From Fibrobacter sp. (lineage in GTDB: Bacteria > Fibrobacterota > Fibrobacteria > Fibrobacterales > Fibrobacteraceae): 59,801 bases of DNA. The notes beneath the pieces are model-generated. The model saw only the letters and a program-made list of their open reading frames with translations, was not told where the DNA came from and made no database searches. The translations under genes were made by a program, and so were the position numbers. This document shows, piece after piece, positions 43,223 through 51,003 of this stretch; the stretch's first letter is position 1, and every line of letters starts with the position of its first letter. The DNA lies in NCBI GenBank assembly GCA_024398875.1, contig JAKSIJ010000006.1:1-59801 (forward strand), read 5' to 3'.

Positions 43223-44355
43223 TGCCAGATTCAAGCAGCACATTTAAAGAACAACCGCGGCGAGAATTAAAATTGCCCATTCTCGTTCTCGGGCTAAATG
43301 GCGTGCCCGGCTACGCCTTGTTCCGCTACTTCAATCGCCTCTTCGGCGGCACAGATACCTTCAGTGGCGAGCGGGCGGAAATCTTCCCGGCACCGCAGTC
43401 TTCATCTCAAGATAAGGCATCGCCGCCGCTCATCGGCATCCGGCCCATAAAACATCCCTGCGTGTTTGGCGAAAACGTTGTAGCGCTGGATGCAGAAGAT
43501 ACCGCAGGCCTCGCCGCACTTTTTGAACAACATAAATTTCAGACCATCATCGATGCCAGCGGGAACTGCGCACTAAAAGCCTGCGAATGCGATACACCCC
43601 GAAGCCGCCTGCTGAATTACAGTCAGGGCGTTGACGCTGCCCGTTTGGCAAAGCAGTACGGATGCCGATTCGTGCGCATCTCCACAGATATGGTGTGGAG
43701 CGGTAGCGAGAAGACAAAACCACCGCGCCCCTATATAGAAGACGATCCCAAGGATCCCATTCACAATTACGGCAAGCACCAGCTGGAAGCAGAAATCGAG
43801 ATTGAAAAAATTCTGCCGGAAGCAGTAATGTTGAGGGTGCCCCTCCCCATGGACTATGCCCCAGGCGGATGCGCTGGCGCCATAGACTGGATTTCTTACC
43901 GGTTCCGCCCCGGATGGCCCGCCACCCTCTATACCGATGAATACCGCAACCCCGTTCATGGCATTGACATGTGCCGCGTGGTGGAATACATCCTGACACA
44001 TGACTTTCCTGCAGGAATTTACAACTGTGGTGGCCCGAGACGCGTAACCCTCTATAATGCAGGCCAGCTGGTGAATGCCATCGGAGGCTACCCCGCGGAA
44101 CTTCTCCACGGTTGCCCGCGGGTAGAAGCAGGCCCCATGCCGCCCCGCGTTGGAGACCTGAGCATTGATAGCAGCAAACTCTACAAGCTGCTGCCGCCCG
44201 GATTTATACGGCCCTGGCCAAACGATGACAGAATCGTCCCTACCGGGCCCGATTGGCACAAGACCTTTGGCCGCGACATTGCGGACAAATCCAAAATGGG
44301 TTCCGAGGAAGCCATCTACAAATTACTGATACTGGGCGAGAAACTCTCTGTGTAG
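43222..44355 (+). CDS. RmlD-like NAD(P)-dependent sugar-nucleotide reductase/epimerase
   Basis: The 377-residue protein has an extended-SDR fold of the RmlD type. Features include a modified dinucleotide loop (VLGLNGVPGYALFRYF), a TIIDASGNCALKACE block in the place of the RmlD 'VVNAAAYTAVDKAE', SQGVDAARLAKQYGCRFVRISTDMVWSGS, and the catalytic Tyr-x3-Lys in YGKHQLEAE. A large insert near residues 40-90 is unusual. The exact substrate is unknown. It starts inside the Nudix stop (TAATG) and its 3' end overlaps convergent trmO by 33 bases. Confidence 0.8.
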   Translation: MPDSSSTFKEQPRRELKLPILVLGLNGVPGYALFRYFNRLFGGTDTFSGERAEIFPAPQSSSQDKASPPLIGIRPIKHPCVFGENVVALDAEDTAGLAALFEQHKFQTIIDASGNCALKACECDTPRSRLLNYSQGVDAARLAKQYGCRFVRISTDMVWSGSEKTKPPRPYIEDDPKDPIHNYGKHQLEAEIEIEKILPEAVMLRVPLPMDYAPGGCAGAIDWISYRFRPGWPATLYTDEYRNPVHGIDMCRVVEYILTHDFPAGIYNCGGPRRVTLYNAGQLVNAIGGYPAELLHGCPRVEAGPMPPRVGDLSIDSSKLYKLLPPGFIRPWPNDDRIVPTGPDWHKTFGRDIADKSKMGSEEAIYKLLILGEKLSV

Positions 44356-45123
44356 TTCCTTATCGCCGTATTTGTCGGGAGAGCCTTCGGCTAATTCCTC
44401 GGCGGTGTAGCCGGAGAAAATGCGGTTCAAAGTGACACGACGTGCGATTTCGTCATAACTAAATTCGATGCGGAAAGTACGATAGGAAAGCACGCCCGTT
44501 TTTGCGGATTCATCAAGCGTAAGCCGCCGGCGGGTTTCGTCAAAAGTCCCGTTGCTGAAGCCACCACGGGAGAGCTGCACTTGCGCAAAACTCATCAAGT
44601 CGAATTCCGAATGTTCCCGAATCCAGGCTGTTTGCGCATCAAACAATGGCGAGGAAGCAACTTCCCAGAGTTCGCCCTCCTGCGCTTCCACCCAGCCCGC
44701 TTTGGCATCCGGGAACGCATCCGCCATCGGGATGTAAGGTTTTATATCCAACACAGGCGTTCCATTCAACAAATCTGCCTCGTCTACATACAAAGTAAGC
44801 CCTTCAACTTTCAAGAGACGTACGCAGCTGAGCCCAATAGGGTTCGGGCGGTAAGGGCTTCGGCTAGCGAAAGTACCCACGCGGTCCCTGCCTGCAGGCG
44901 GTACCGGAGGCCGCGTTGTAGGCCGCCAGCCCTCATTCTCGTGAAAATGGAACAGCACCCAAATGCGGTCGAAACCCTCCAAATCCCGGAGAGCGGTTTC
45001 AAAATTCTGACCCGACGCAAGAACGATTTTTCCGGGATGACCGGCAAAAAGCCTTCCCTGCCGCGGCGCTTCGTACTTGTACACCGCATCGCCAAAAAAT
45101 GTGCCTATGGGTTTCACTTCCAT
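44323..45123 (-). CDS. trmO: tRNA (t6A37)-methyltransferase TrmO
   Basis: TrmO methylates N6 of t6A37 in some tRNAs using SAM. The 266-residue protein has the TsaA/TrmO pattern: PIGTFFGDAVYKYEAPRQG at the start, LRDLEGFDRIWVLFHFHEN, then DRVGTFASRSPYRPNPIGLSCVRLL and VLDIKPYIPMADAF, which line the SAM pocket. The t6A substrate is made with TsaD, also encoded in this window. The last 33 bases overlap the RmlD-like gene on the other strand. Confidence 0.93.
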   Translation of the reverse strand: MEVKPIGTFFGDAVYKYEAPRQGRLFAGHPGKIVLASGQNFETALRDLEGFDRIWVLFHFHENEGWRPTTRPPVPPAGRDRVGTFASRSPYRPNPIGLSCVRLLKVEGLTLYVDEADLLNGTPVLDIKPYIPMADAFPDAKAGWVEAQEGELWEVASSPLFDAQTAWIREHSEFDLMSFAQVQLSRGGFSNGTFDETRRRLTLDESAKTGVLSYRTFRIEFSYDEIARRVTLNRIFSGYTAEELAEGSPDKYGDKELHREFLAQYQ

Positions 45124-45156
45124 AGCAGTAAAAATAGAAATTCTCCCTTTTCAATA

Positions 45157-45185
45157 CAAAAACACCCCGCCTTGAAGGCAGGGTG
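45157..45185 (-). terminator. Terminator of the infC-rpmI-rplT operon
   Basis: Read leftward, CACCCTGCCT / AGGCGGGGTG with loop TCA (one T-G pair) at 45163-45185 is followed by TTTTT. It lies 54 bases after the rplT stop. Confidence 0.87.
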
Positions 45186-45238
45186 CAATTTCTCGCGTTG
45201 TGCTAAGACAGTACGAACAACTTAATAAACGGTGTCTA

Positions 45239-45589
45239 TTAAGCAGCCTTTACAATCTCGACCACCTTGGCGAATGCTTCGGGGTCAGCAACGGCCATGT
45301 CAGCGAGAACCTTGCGGTTCAGGTTGATGTTAGCCTTTGCAAGCTTGTAAATGAACTGGCTGTAGCTGATGCCATGTTCACGAACAGCGGCATTGAGGCG
45401 GGTAATCCACAGAGAGCGGAAGGCGCCTTTTCTGTCACGGCGGTGAGCGAAAGCATACTGACCGGCATGGGCAACAGCAGCGATGGCAAGGCGGATATTG
45501 CTCTTGCGACGGCCATAGAAGCCCTTAGCGGCCTTGAGGATTTTTTTGCGGCGTTCGCGGGAAGGAACTCTAGATTTTGCGCGTGGCAT
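45239..45589 (-). CDS. rplT: Ribosomal protein bL20
   Basis: bL20 binds 23S rRNA early in large-subunit assembly and in several bacteria represses its own operon. The 116-residue protein has the classic sequence style: [58 protein letters not shown], and [24 protein letters not shown]. It is the last gene of infC-rpmI-rplT, 11 bases after rpmI. Confidence 0.98.
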   Translation of the reverse strand: MPRAKSRVPSRERRKKILKAAKGFYGRRKSNIRLAIAAVAHAGQYAFAHRRDRKGAFRSLWITRLNAAVREHGISYSQFIYKLAKANINLNRKVLADMAVADPEAFAKVVEIVKAA

Positions 45590-45600
45590 TCTTACTCTCC

Positions 45601-45798
45601 TTATGCAACAACAAGCAGACGCTTGACGTGGAACATATCAACCTTCTTAACGAGAGCGCCCTTACGCAGGTTACGCTTACGCTTAGTGGTCATCTTAGCT
45701 TGAATGTGGCGCATACCAGCGCGCTTGAACTTGACGTGGCCAGAGCCAGTCAGGCGGAAGCGCTTCTTGGAACCGCTATGTGTTTTCATCTTTGGCAT
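45601..45798 (-). CDS. rpmI: Ribosomal protein bL35
   Basis: The 65-residue protein starts [20 protein letters not shown] and has [12 protein letters not shown], both classic for bL35. It sits between infC and rplT, the usual order, with a GAGGT site before its ATG. Confidence 0.98.
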   Translation of the reverse strand: MPKMKTHSGSKKRFRLTGSGHVKFKRAGMRHIQAKMTTKRKRNLRKGALVKKVDMFHVKRLLVVA

Positions 45799-45819
45799 TT
45801 TTACCTCGTGGGTTTGTAG

Positions 45820-46449
45820 TTAAGCCTCACCTGCTGCCATGGGCTCGGTTGCGGGCTTGGGTGCCTGGTCCTGCTGGGAAGCTTGCTTCTTTGCAGAGCC
45901 TGCACCGCGTTTCGGACCATAGATGGAAAGCATTGTGTTGCCTTCCACCCGTGAATCCATTTCCAACTCGCCAAACTGGGACAGGTCTTCCTTGGCCCGT
46001 TCCATAAGGCGCTTGCCGTAATCCATGTGCGCCATTTCGCGCCCACGGAACTGCATAATCAGTTTCACCTTCATTCCATCTTGCAAGAACTCGCATGCCT
46101 GCTTGATGCGGTACTGGTAGTCGTTCTCCGCAGTCTTCGGGTGCATCTTGATTTCTTTCAGCTTCACCACGTGCTGCTTGGCCTTGGCCGCCTTCGCCTT
46201 CTTAATCTGCTCGAACTTGTACTTGCCGTAGTTGATGATCTTGCATACTGGGGGCTTGGCATTCGGGGAAACTTCCACCAGGTCCAGTCCGGCATCTTTT
46301 GCCATCTGCAGTGCCTTGCTCGTCTCGATGACGAGGGCCTCGCCATCTTCCTTGATGAGTCTAATCGGGGAGATATGAATCTCTTCGTTGATACGGGTCC
46401 CATCGCTGGGACGGTTGGGCATGCGGCGATCGCGCGGGTTCGGGAACAA
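45820..46449 (-). CDS. infC: Translation initiation factor IF-3
   Basis: IF-3 keeps the 30S subunit free and checks start-codon pairing. The 209-residue frame has RINEEIHISPIRLIKEDGE near the N-terminus, GLDLVEVSPNAKPPVCKIINYGKYKFEQ, and KEIKMHPKTAENDYQYRIKQACEFL, all typical. The tail after ISIYGPKR is a low-complexity extension. I start at TTG 46449 because it follows a GAGG site by 7 bases; a stop lies four codons upstream so no ATG is possible in between. The next ATG is 9 codons later. Rare start codons in infC are known to support autoregulation by IF-3. Confidence 0.95.
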   Translation of the reverse strand: MFPNPRDRRMPNRPSDGTRINEEIHISPIRLIKEDGEALVIETSKALQMAKDAGLDLVEVSPNAKPPVCKIINYGKYKFEQIKKAKAAKAKQHVVKLKEIKMHPKTAENDYQYRIKQACEFLQDGMKVKLIMQFRGREMAHMDYGKRLMERAKEDLSQFGELEMDSRVEGNTMLSIYGPKRGAGSAKKQASQQDQAPKPATEPMAAGEA

Positions 46450-46476
46450 GTAGTTACCTCATTTGATGGTTTGAAA

Positions 46477-46580
46477 GGTAGACCCGACCACCCGGTCAGG
46501 TTACCGTTAAGTGGCGGTAAATTTAGCAACAAAAAAAAGGGTTTCCAACTTCTTTTTCAACGACCCCTTTATAAAAAGGG
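46477..46580 (-). promoter_or_regulatory. Structured leader of infC-rpmI-rplT
   Basis: Read leftward, the leader has a hairpin next to the ribosome binding site (46477-46505, core GACC/GGTC with outer GGT/ACC) and, further upstream, AAAGGGGT (46563-46570) that can pair with ACCCTTT (46536-46542) before a run of T. The upstream AAAGGG can instead pair with CCCTTT at 46575-46580, giving two exclusive folds. This resembles an attenuator, and bL20 or IF-3 feedback is the known logic for such operons. It is only a reading by eye. Confidence 0.4.
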
Positions 46581-46607
46581 CTTTTTTTTATACATTTGGC
46601 CTAGCTC

Positions 46608-46679
46608 GCGGCGGTAGCTCAATGGTAGAGCCTTAGCCTTCCAAGCTAATGGTTGCCGGTTCGATCCCGGTCCGCCGCT
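46608..46679 (+). tRNA. tRNA-Gly (anticodon TCC)
   Basis: The acceptor stem GCGGCGG/CCGCCGC pairs perfectly. Other arms are D stem GCTC/GAGC, anticodon stem TTAGC/GCTAA with loop CTTCCAA (anticodon TCC), and T stem GCCGG/CCGGT with loop TTCGATC. The discriminator is T and CCA is not encoded. A TATACA -10-like site lies about 14 bases upstream. Confidence 0.97.
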
Positions 46680-46681
46680 CT

Positions 46682-46735
46682 AAGAACCCCGCCTGAACGT
46701 CAATTTCGTCGTTTCTAGGCGGGGCTTCTTGTTTT
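46682..46735 (+). terminator. Terminator after tRNA-Gly
   Basis: AAGAA-c-CCCGCCT (46682-46694) pairs with AGGCGGGG-c-TTCTT (46717-46730), then GTTTT follows. The GC-rich inner stem CCCCGCCT/AGGCGGGG is perfect. Confidence 0.87.
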
Positions 46736-46786
46736 ATTCGTTTCAGGGTTTCGTCGCGAGATTCGCCTCGGCCCCAGGAGGCACCC

Positions 46787-47947
46787 ATGTTCTTTGAACA
46801 AGCCATCGCAAATAACCTCCCCGGTTACACCAAGGAATCCGACAGCGCCTACGGCGAAACCCTCGCCCCGCTGGACTACAAAGACGAACTGAAAATCAAG
46901 AATGCGGCCATCAAGGAGTTCTGGGAAAAGAACCGCCTGCCCCGCGGCCCGCAGCCCGTGATAGCAAGCCCCATGCCGAGGAACTACCGCACCACCAGCA
47001 AGCGCCGCGTGGACATGCAGCCCGGAGATTTGCGGTTCAACGAATACGACAGCATCTTAGAGCCGGAAGAGCACAATGCAATTTACCGCCTGCTGTTCGA
47101 CAAGCTCATCACGCCAGCCTACAAGCCGCTGGCCTACGCCCTGAACTGGATTATCATCCGCGGCACCTACCAATATCGCGTGGTGATTTTCAACGTGAAG
47201 AAGATGGACGCTAGCATCGTCCGCAAACTGAAAACCATCGCAGAAGTTTTGCAGCAATGCCCCTACCATGTGACGGCGGCCCACGCCTATCTGGACCAGA
47301 CGGAGAGCGACTACTATCTGGAATCCAAGCGCCCCACCGAAGGCCTTGGCTTCAAGCAGCTCTTTGGCCCGCGGGAACTCTCCCTCAACCTGGGGCACTT
47401 CAGCCTCAAATATCCGGCCACCGGTTTCAGCCAGATTAACGAGAGCCAAATCCACAACCTCATCAAGGCGGCCAGCCGCATGATGGGGCTCGAGAAGACG
47501 GACAAGTTCCTGGATTTGTACTGCGGTTACGGGCTCTTCAGTTTCGCCCTAGGTGAAGCGGCTAAATCCGTGCTTGGCGTGGAATGGGAAGGCCCGAGCA
47601 TTGAAAGCGCGAAGAACAGCGCGAAGTTCTTAAAGAAGAACTACCGATTCATCGCCGGAAAAATCGATGAGGAATTTTTGCAGATGCGGCTCCCGCGGCC
47701 AATTCCCGAAGAGCCCGAGCGCATTCTGCTGGACCCACCGCGAAAGGGAACGGAACCGGGCGTGATTCGCTGCTTGGCGGCCCGCCATCCGGTGCGGGTG
47801 CTGCACATCTTCTGCGGTACGGACGAGATTCCCGATGCGATTAAGGAATGGGAGCGGTTTGGGTACCGCGTCAAGGAAGTGCAGCCCATGGACTTGTTCC
47901 CGGGCACACCTCATTTGGAAACCCTCGTTGCGCTGGAGAGAAAGTAG
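46787..47947 (+). CDS. TrmA/RumA-family RNA m5U methyltransferase-like
   Basis: The 386-residue protein has the C-terminal catalytic domain of RNA (uracil-C5) methyltransferases: FSQINESQIHNLI, FLDLYCGYGLFSFALG (SAM loop), LLDPPRKGTEPGVI, a Cys in HIFCGTDEIP at the position of the catalytic Cys, and a Glu in TPHLETLVALE. The N-terminal half has no TRAM domain and no Fe-S cysteine set. It modifies tRNA or rRNA, but which target is unclear. It has a strong AGGAGG site and sits 48 bases after the tRNA-Gly terminator. Confidence 0.85.
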   Translation: MFFEQAIANNLPGYTKESDSAYGETLAPLDYKDELKIKNAAIKEFWEKNRLPRGPQPVIASPMPRNYRTTSKRRVDMQPGDLRFNEYDSILEPEEHNAIYRLLFDKLITPAYKPLAYALNWIIIRGTYQYRVVIFNVKKMDASIVRKLKTIAEVLQQCPYHVTAAHAYLDQTESDYYLESKRPTEGLGFKQLFGPRELSLNLGHFSLKYPATGFSQINESQIHNLIKAASRMMGLEKTDKFLDLYCGYGLFSFALGEAAKSVLGVEWEGPSIESAKNSAKFLKKNYRFIAGKIDEEFLQMRLPRPIPEEPERILLDPPRKGTEPGVIRCLAARHPVRVLHIFCGTDEIPDAIKEWERFGYRVKEVQPMDLFPGTPHLETLVALERK

Positions 47948-47951
47948 GCGA

Positions 47952-47998
47952 CAATTCATAATTCAAAATTCACAATTCATAATTCAAAATTCATAATT
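47952..47998. repeat. AT-rich 21-bp direct repeat, 2.2 copies
   Basis: CAATTCATAATTCAAAATTC starts at 47952 and again 21 bases later at 47973, and a third part copy follows. It fills the gap between the methyltransferase and the MFS gene. Confidence 0.8.
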
Positions 47999-48015
47999 TT
48001 GAGATCTAATTAAAA

Positions 48016-49230
48016 ATGAGCGATTGCATACAAAGTAATGTTGCGGAAGTTACCTCGCAAAGTCGTGAAAAGCTTTGGAACAGAAGTTTTGTCACTATTG
48101 CCATCGCAAACTTTTTGCTGTTTTTCAGCTTCTACCAGCTGCTGCCCATTCTGCCTTTATACATCATCGAGAAATTCCAAACCGATAGCGCCACAGCAGG
48201 CATCGTCATCTCCATGTACACTGTGGGCGCCCTAGCCTGCAGGCCTTTTGCCGGTTTCCTGGTAGACACCCTCAACCGAAAGCCGCTGTACTTCTGGTGC
48301 TTTTTTGCATTCACCCTCTGCTTTATCGGATATAAGACCTTAGGCCTCATCCCGCTACTTGCTGTTCTACGGTTTGCCCACGGACTTTCCTTCGGCATTA
48401 CCAGCACCGCAAGCAATACGGTGGCCATTGATTCCCTCCCCGCCAGCCGTCGTGGCGAAGGCATCGGCTACTTTGGTGTCAGCGTGAACCTGGCTTTCGC
48501 CACGGGCCCCATGACCGGGATGTTCTTGTACGAGGCTCTGGGCGACACCATCGTCTTCGTCTCCGCAATTACTTTGTGCGTAATCGGTCTCATTCTTGTA
48601 TCCACATTGAAGGTAAAACCCCGCGAAAAGAAGCCTCACGCTCCCCTTTCCCTTGATAGATTTTTTCTCACCCGCGCCATTCCCCAATTTGTAAATTTCA
48701 TTTTCGTCGGTTTCGCCTACGGCCCCGTGACCAACTACATCGCCCTCTATGCAAAAGAGCTCGGCTTTGGCGGTAGCGGCTGGTTCTACGCCCTCATCGC
48801 CGCGGGCCTTATCATCAACCGCGTGACCACCGGGCGGCTTATTGACCGCGGTTACCTTACCCGATTGGTGGGGATTGGCATGACTATCATCGTCTTCGCC
48901 TATGTGCTTCTCTACTTCTGCACATCCCTTCCCATATTCTTCATTTCCGCCTTCCTCATCGGAACAAGCCTGGGTCTCATCTTCCCGGGCTACCAAACCA
49001 TGTGCGTGAACCTCGCCCGCCACGACCAGCGCGGAACCGCCAACAGCACTTACTTAAGCGGCTGGGATATTGGCATTGGAGCGGGAATCTTTGCCGGCGG
49101 CGCCATGGCGGAACACTTCGGGATGCACCGTCCCGTATTCCTCGCCTGTACTGTCGCGCTAGTGATTGCCGATATTATTTACTGGACTTGGACTTCCAGG
49201 CACTATCACAAAAATAAGTTGGAAGGCTAA
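48016..49230 (+). CDS. Major facilitator superfamily transporter
   Basis: The 404-residue protein has 12 predicted membrane helices and MFS motif-A-like GALACRPFAGFLVDTLNRKPLYFW between helices 2 and 3, and GAGIFAGGAMAEHFG near the C-terminus. The closest look is to drug/arabinose-type efflux carriers, but no substrate can be inferred. There is no clear ribosome binding site; the AT-rich repeat ends 18 bases upstream. It converges on the exported unknown protein gene with two bases between. Confidence 0.9.
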   Translation: MSDCIQSNVAEVTSQSREKLWNRSFVTIAIANFLLFFSFYQLLPILPLYIIEKFQTDSATAGIVISMYTVGALACRPFAGFLVDTLNRKPLYFWCFFAFTLCFIGYKTLGLIPLLAVLRFAHGLSFGITSTASNTVAIDSLPASRRGEGIGYFGVSVNLAFATGPMTGMFLYEALGDTIVFVSAITLCVIGLILVSTLKVKPREKKPHAPLSLDRFFLTRAIPQFVNFIFVGFAYGPVTNYIALYAKELGFGGSGWFYALIAAGLIINRVTTGRLIDRGYLTRLVGIGMTIIVFAYVLLYFCTSLPIFFISAFLIGTSLGLIFPGYQTMCVNLARHDQRGTANSTYLSGWDIGIGAGIFAGGAMAEHFGMHRPVFLACTVALVIADIIYWTWTSRHYHKNKLEG

Positions 49231-49232
49231 CC

Positions 49233-49679
49233 TTAGCGACCAAAGATTTCTTCCACCACTTCCTTGGTGTAGGTGTTAGGCTTTACTCCGTACTTAATAT
49301 TATAGTAGGTGTCGTTTTCCTTGGTATAGGGAACGAAGGTTGCCTTCAATTTATAAACATCATAAGTGCCTTCAATGGCAAATCCGTTTGGAATCTCCGT
49401 CACCTTCAAATGCGCGGTTTCGGGAGCCTCGAATTCAATTTCCGCCCAGGTCACAGCCTTGTTCCCTGCATGCAGTTTTGCCCAGCCTTCCGGGTCGTTT
49501 TCGTTGGCGGTTTCAATGGCCATATTCCAAGCCGTTACATATCCGTCGCGGACTAGAGCCAACTCCTCACGGAACTCATGGTAAACATCAATATCCACCT
49601 CGGCGCTGCAGGGAAGCACCAGGGAAAGGAGCAGAAACGCGATGACAGAAACGGATTTGGTAAAGTTCTTGATTTTCAT
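49233..49679 (-). CDS. Small exported protein of unknown function
   Basis: The 148-residue protein begins [29 protein letters not shown], a clear signal peptide with a likely cut after CSA (or Cys24 as lipid site). The mature part is helical at first ([25 protein letters not shown]) and beta-rich later ([24 protein letters not shown]). The open frame continues upstream through tRNA-Leu to 49829, which cannot be coding, so I use the ATG at 49679. No family is recognised. Confidence 0.75.
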   Translation of the reverse strand: MKIKNFTKSVSVIAFLLLSLVLPCSAEVDIDVYHEFREELALVRDGYVTAWNMAIETANENDPEGWAKLHAGNKAVTWAEIEFEAPETAHLKVTEIPNGFAIEGTYDVYKLKATFVPYTKENDTYYNIKYGVKPNTYTKEVVEEIFGR

Positions 49680-49745
49680 GCCAATCAAAATAATAAAAAA
49701 CAGGCGTTTCAACCCAACTTTTGTTATATTTGGCACACGCGCACC

Positions 49746-49828
<83 letters not shown>

Positions 49829-49852
49829 TTAAAGCGCTATAAAGAGTGAATT

Positions 49853-50278
49853 ATGATTGAATTTTACCCGAACAGCATCTATTACCCTCGTGAAGCCGTC
49901 GAAGAGAAGTTGGCTCGTGGGGAACTGCAAAAAACGGAAGAGCACTTGATGGGTTGGACAGAACGCCATCGTGGCGAAATCTGGGACTGCGCTCGTGACG
50001 ATGCTGATGAGCCCACCGACGAAATCCTTCTGGACAACTTGCGTGCGCTGCTCCTGTGCAAAGGCTCTTTGCAGCCTGCGGCAGAAATGGGTGACATGAT
50101 CAAGGAAATCACCAAGGAAATCTGGTACCAGAACGAAAAGAAGCCTGAGGAACCCGATGAAGTGGCCCAGGAATGGCTGTCCAAGTACTTGGTGAAGTGG
50201 CGCGAAGCCCGCATGTTTGAAGCCTTCATTCTCATCGAGAAAAAGGCCGACCAGCTTCTCGCGCTGTTGAAAGCTTAA
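49853..50278 (+). CDS. Hypothetical cytoplasmic helical protein
   Basis: The 141-residue protein is acidic and mostly helical, with no signal or membrane segment. Visible features are IEFYPNSIYYPREAVEEKLARGEL, a WTERHRGEIWDCARDDADE stretch and a C-terminal helix (FEAFILIEKKADQLLALLKA). No family is recognised. It starts 24 bases after tRNA-Leu and may be read from the same promoter. Confidence 0.7.
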   Translation: MIEFYPNSIYYPREAVEEKLARGELQKTEEHLMGWTERHRGEIWDCARDDADEPTDEILLDNLRALLLCKGSLQPAAEMGDMIKEITKEIWYQNEKKPEEPDEVAQEWLSKYLVKWREARMFEAFILIEKKADQLLALLKA

Positions 50279-50288
50279 TTTTCGCAAT

Positions 50289-50451
50289 CGTCATTGCGAG
50301 GAACGTAGTGACGAAGCAATCTAAGACAAATACGGCCTGGATTGCCACGCCCTAAAGGGCTCGCAATGACGTGGGAGCCGAGGGTTGCGATAACAAACTT
50401 GTTTAATTTCTGTACCGAGGCGAACCTGTCATGGCGCGTAGCGCAATGACG
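50289..50451. repeat. Cluster of three CGTCATTGCG-type palindromic repeats
   Basis: Unit 1 begins CGTCATTGCGAG (50289-50300) and ends with CGAAGCAATC. Unit 2 runs from GGATTGCC to CTCGCAATGACG (50339-50371). Unit 3 is GTCATGGCG...GCGCAATGACG (about 50428-50451). Units 1 and 2 are inverted relative to each other. They fill the 190-base gap between the hypothetical gene and the convergent TonB-like gene. The same element occurs singly at 9589-9621. Confidence 0.8.
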
Positions 50452-50472
50452 CATAAAGCGCACTCATGACAT

Positions 50473-50979
50473 TCAGTATTTATACCGCCAGCGGATGGGA
50501 ATCCAGATTTTCGTGGTGCCCGCGGTGCTTCGCGTGTAGCGCCAGAAGCGTTCGATGTGGTCTGCGAGGCGAGTCTTTAAGTCTTCATCGTCTGTGGTGG
50601 AAAATGAAATCTCGTCGCAGCGAAAAACGCCCGCGGAATCCAGCGTGAGCATGACGCCCATGGTGACGTCGTCCTTCTTTTTTGCACGACGAGCCTGTTT
50701 GAAGTGCTCCTGCGAAAGCCAGTGGAGGCCAGCGGCGCGACCCTGGATGTAGGTTTCCAGCTTGGTGAGGTCGCGGCCTGCGGAATTTTCTAGCACATAG
50801 ATGTCATCCAGAGAGGGCATGGCCATACGGCCCACAAACGCCTTAGATTCGCCCGCGGCTAGTTCCGAGGGGGCGATGAGGTTCTCCTGCGGCGAATACC
50901 GCGGAAATGCGAAAATGAGGTACAGCAGTATCCCGAAGAAAATCGCAAGTGTGATGATGGGGAGATTTCTGGTGACCAT
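50473..50979 (-). CDS. Single-pass membrane protein with TonB/AgmX-like C-terminus
   Basis: The 168-residue protein has one N-terminal membrane helix (about 7-25) and an extracytoplasmic region. The C-terminal 70 residues (GVMLTLDSAGVFRCDEISF, then ERFWRYTRSTAGTTKIWIPIRW) look like the beta-alpha-beta fold at the end of TonB or AgmX/PglI proteins, where a partner strand is added. The family call is tentative. It is the last gene of the leftward run that begins at ftsX, 24 bases after recJ. Confidence 0.6.
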   Translation of the reverse strand: MVTRNLPIITLAIFFGILLYLIFAFPRYSPQENLIAPSELAAGESKAFVGRMAMPSLDDIYVLENSAGRDLTKLETYIQGRAAGLHWLSQEHFKQARRAKKKDDVTMGVMLTLDSAGVFRCDEISFSTTDDEDLKTRLADHIERFWRYTRSTAGTTKIWIPIRWRYKY

Positions 50980-51003
50980 AAATTTCAGAGGTGGCCAGCC
51001 ACT

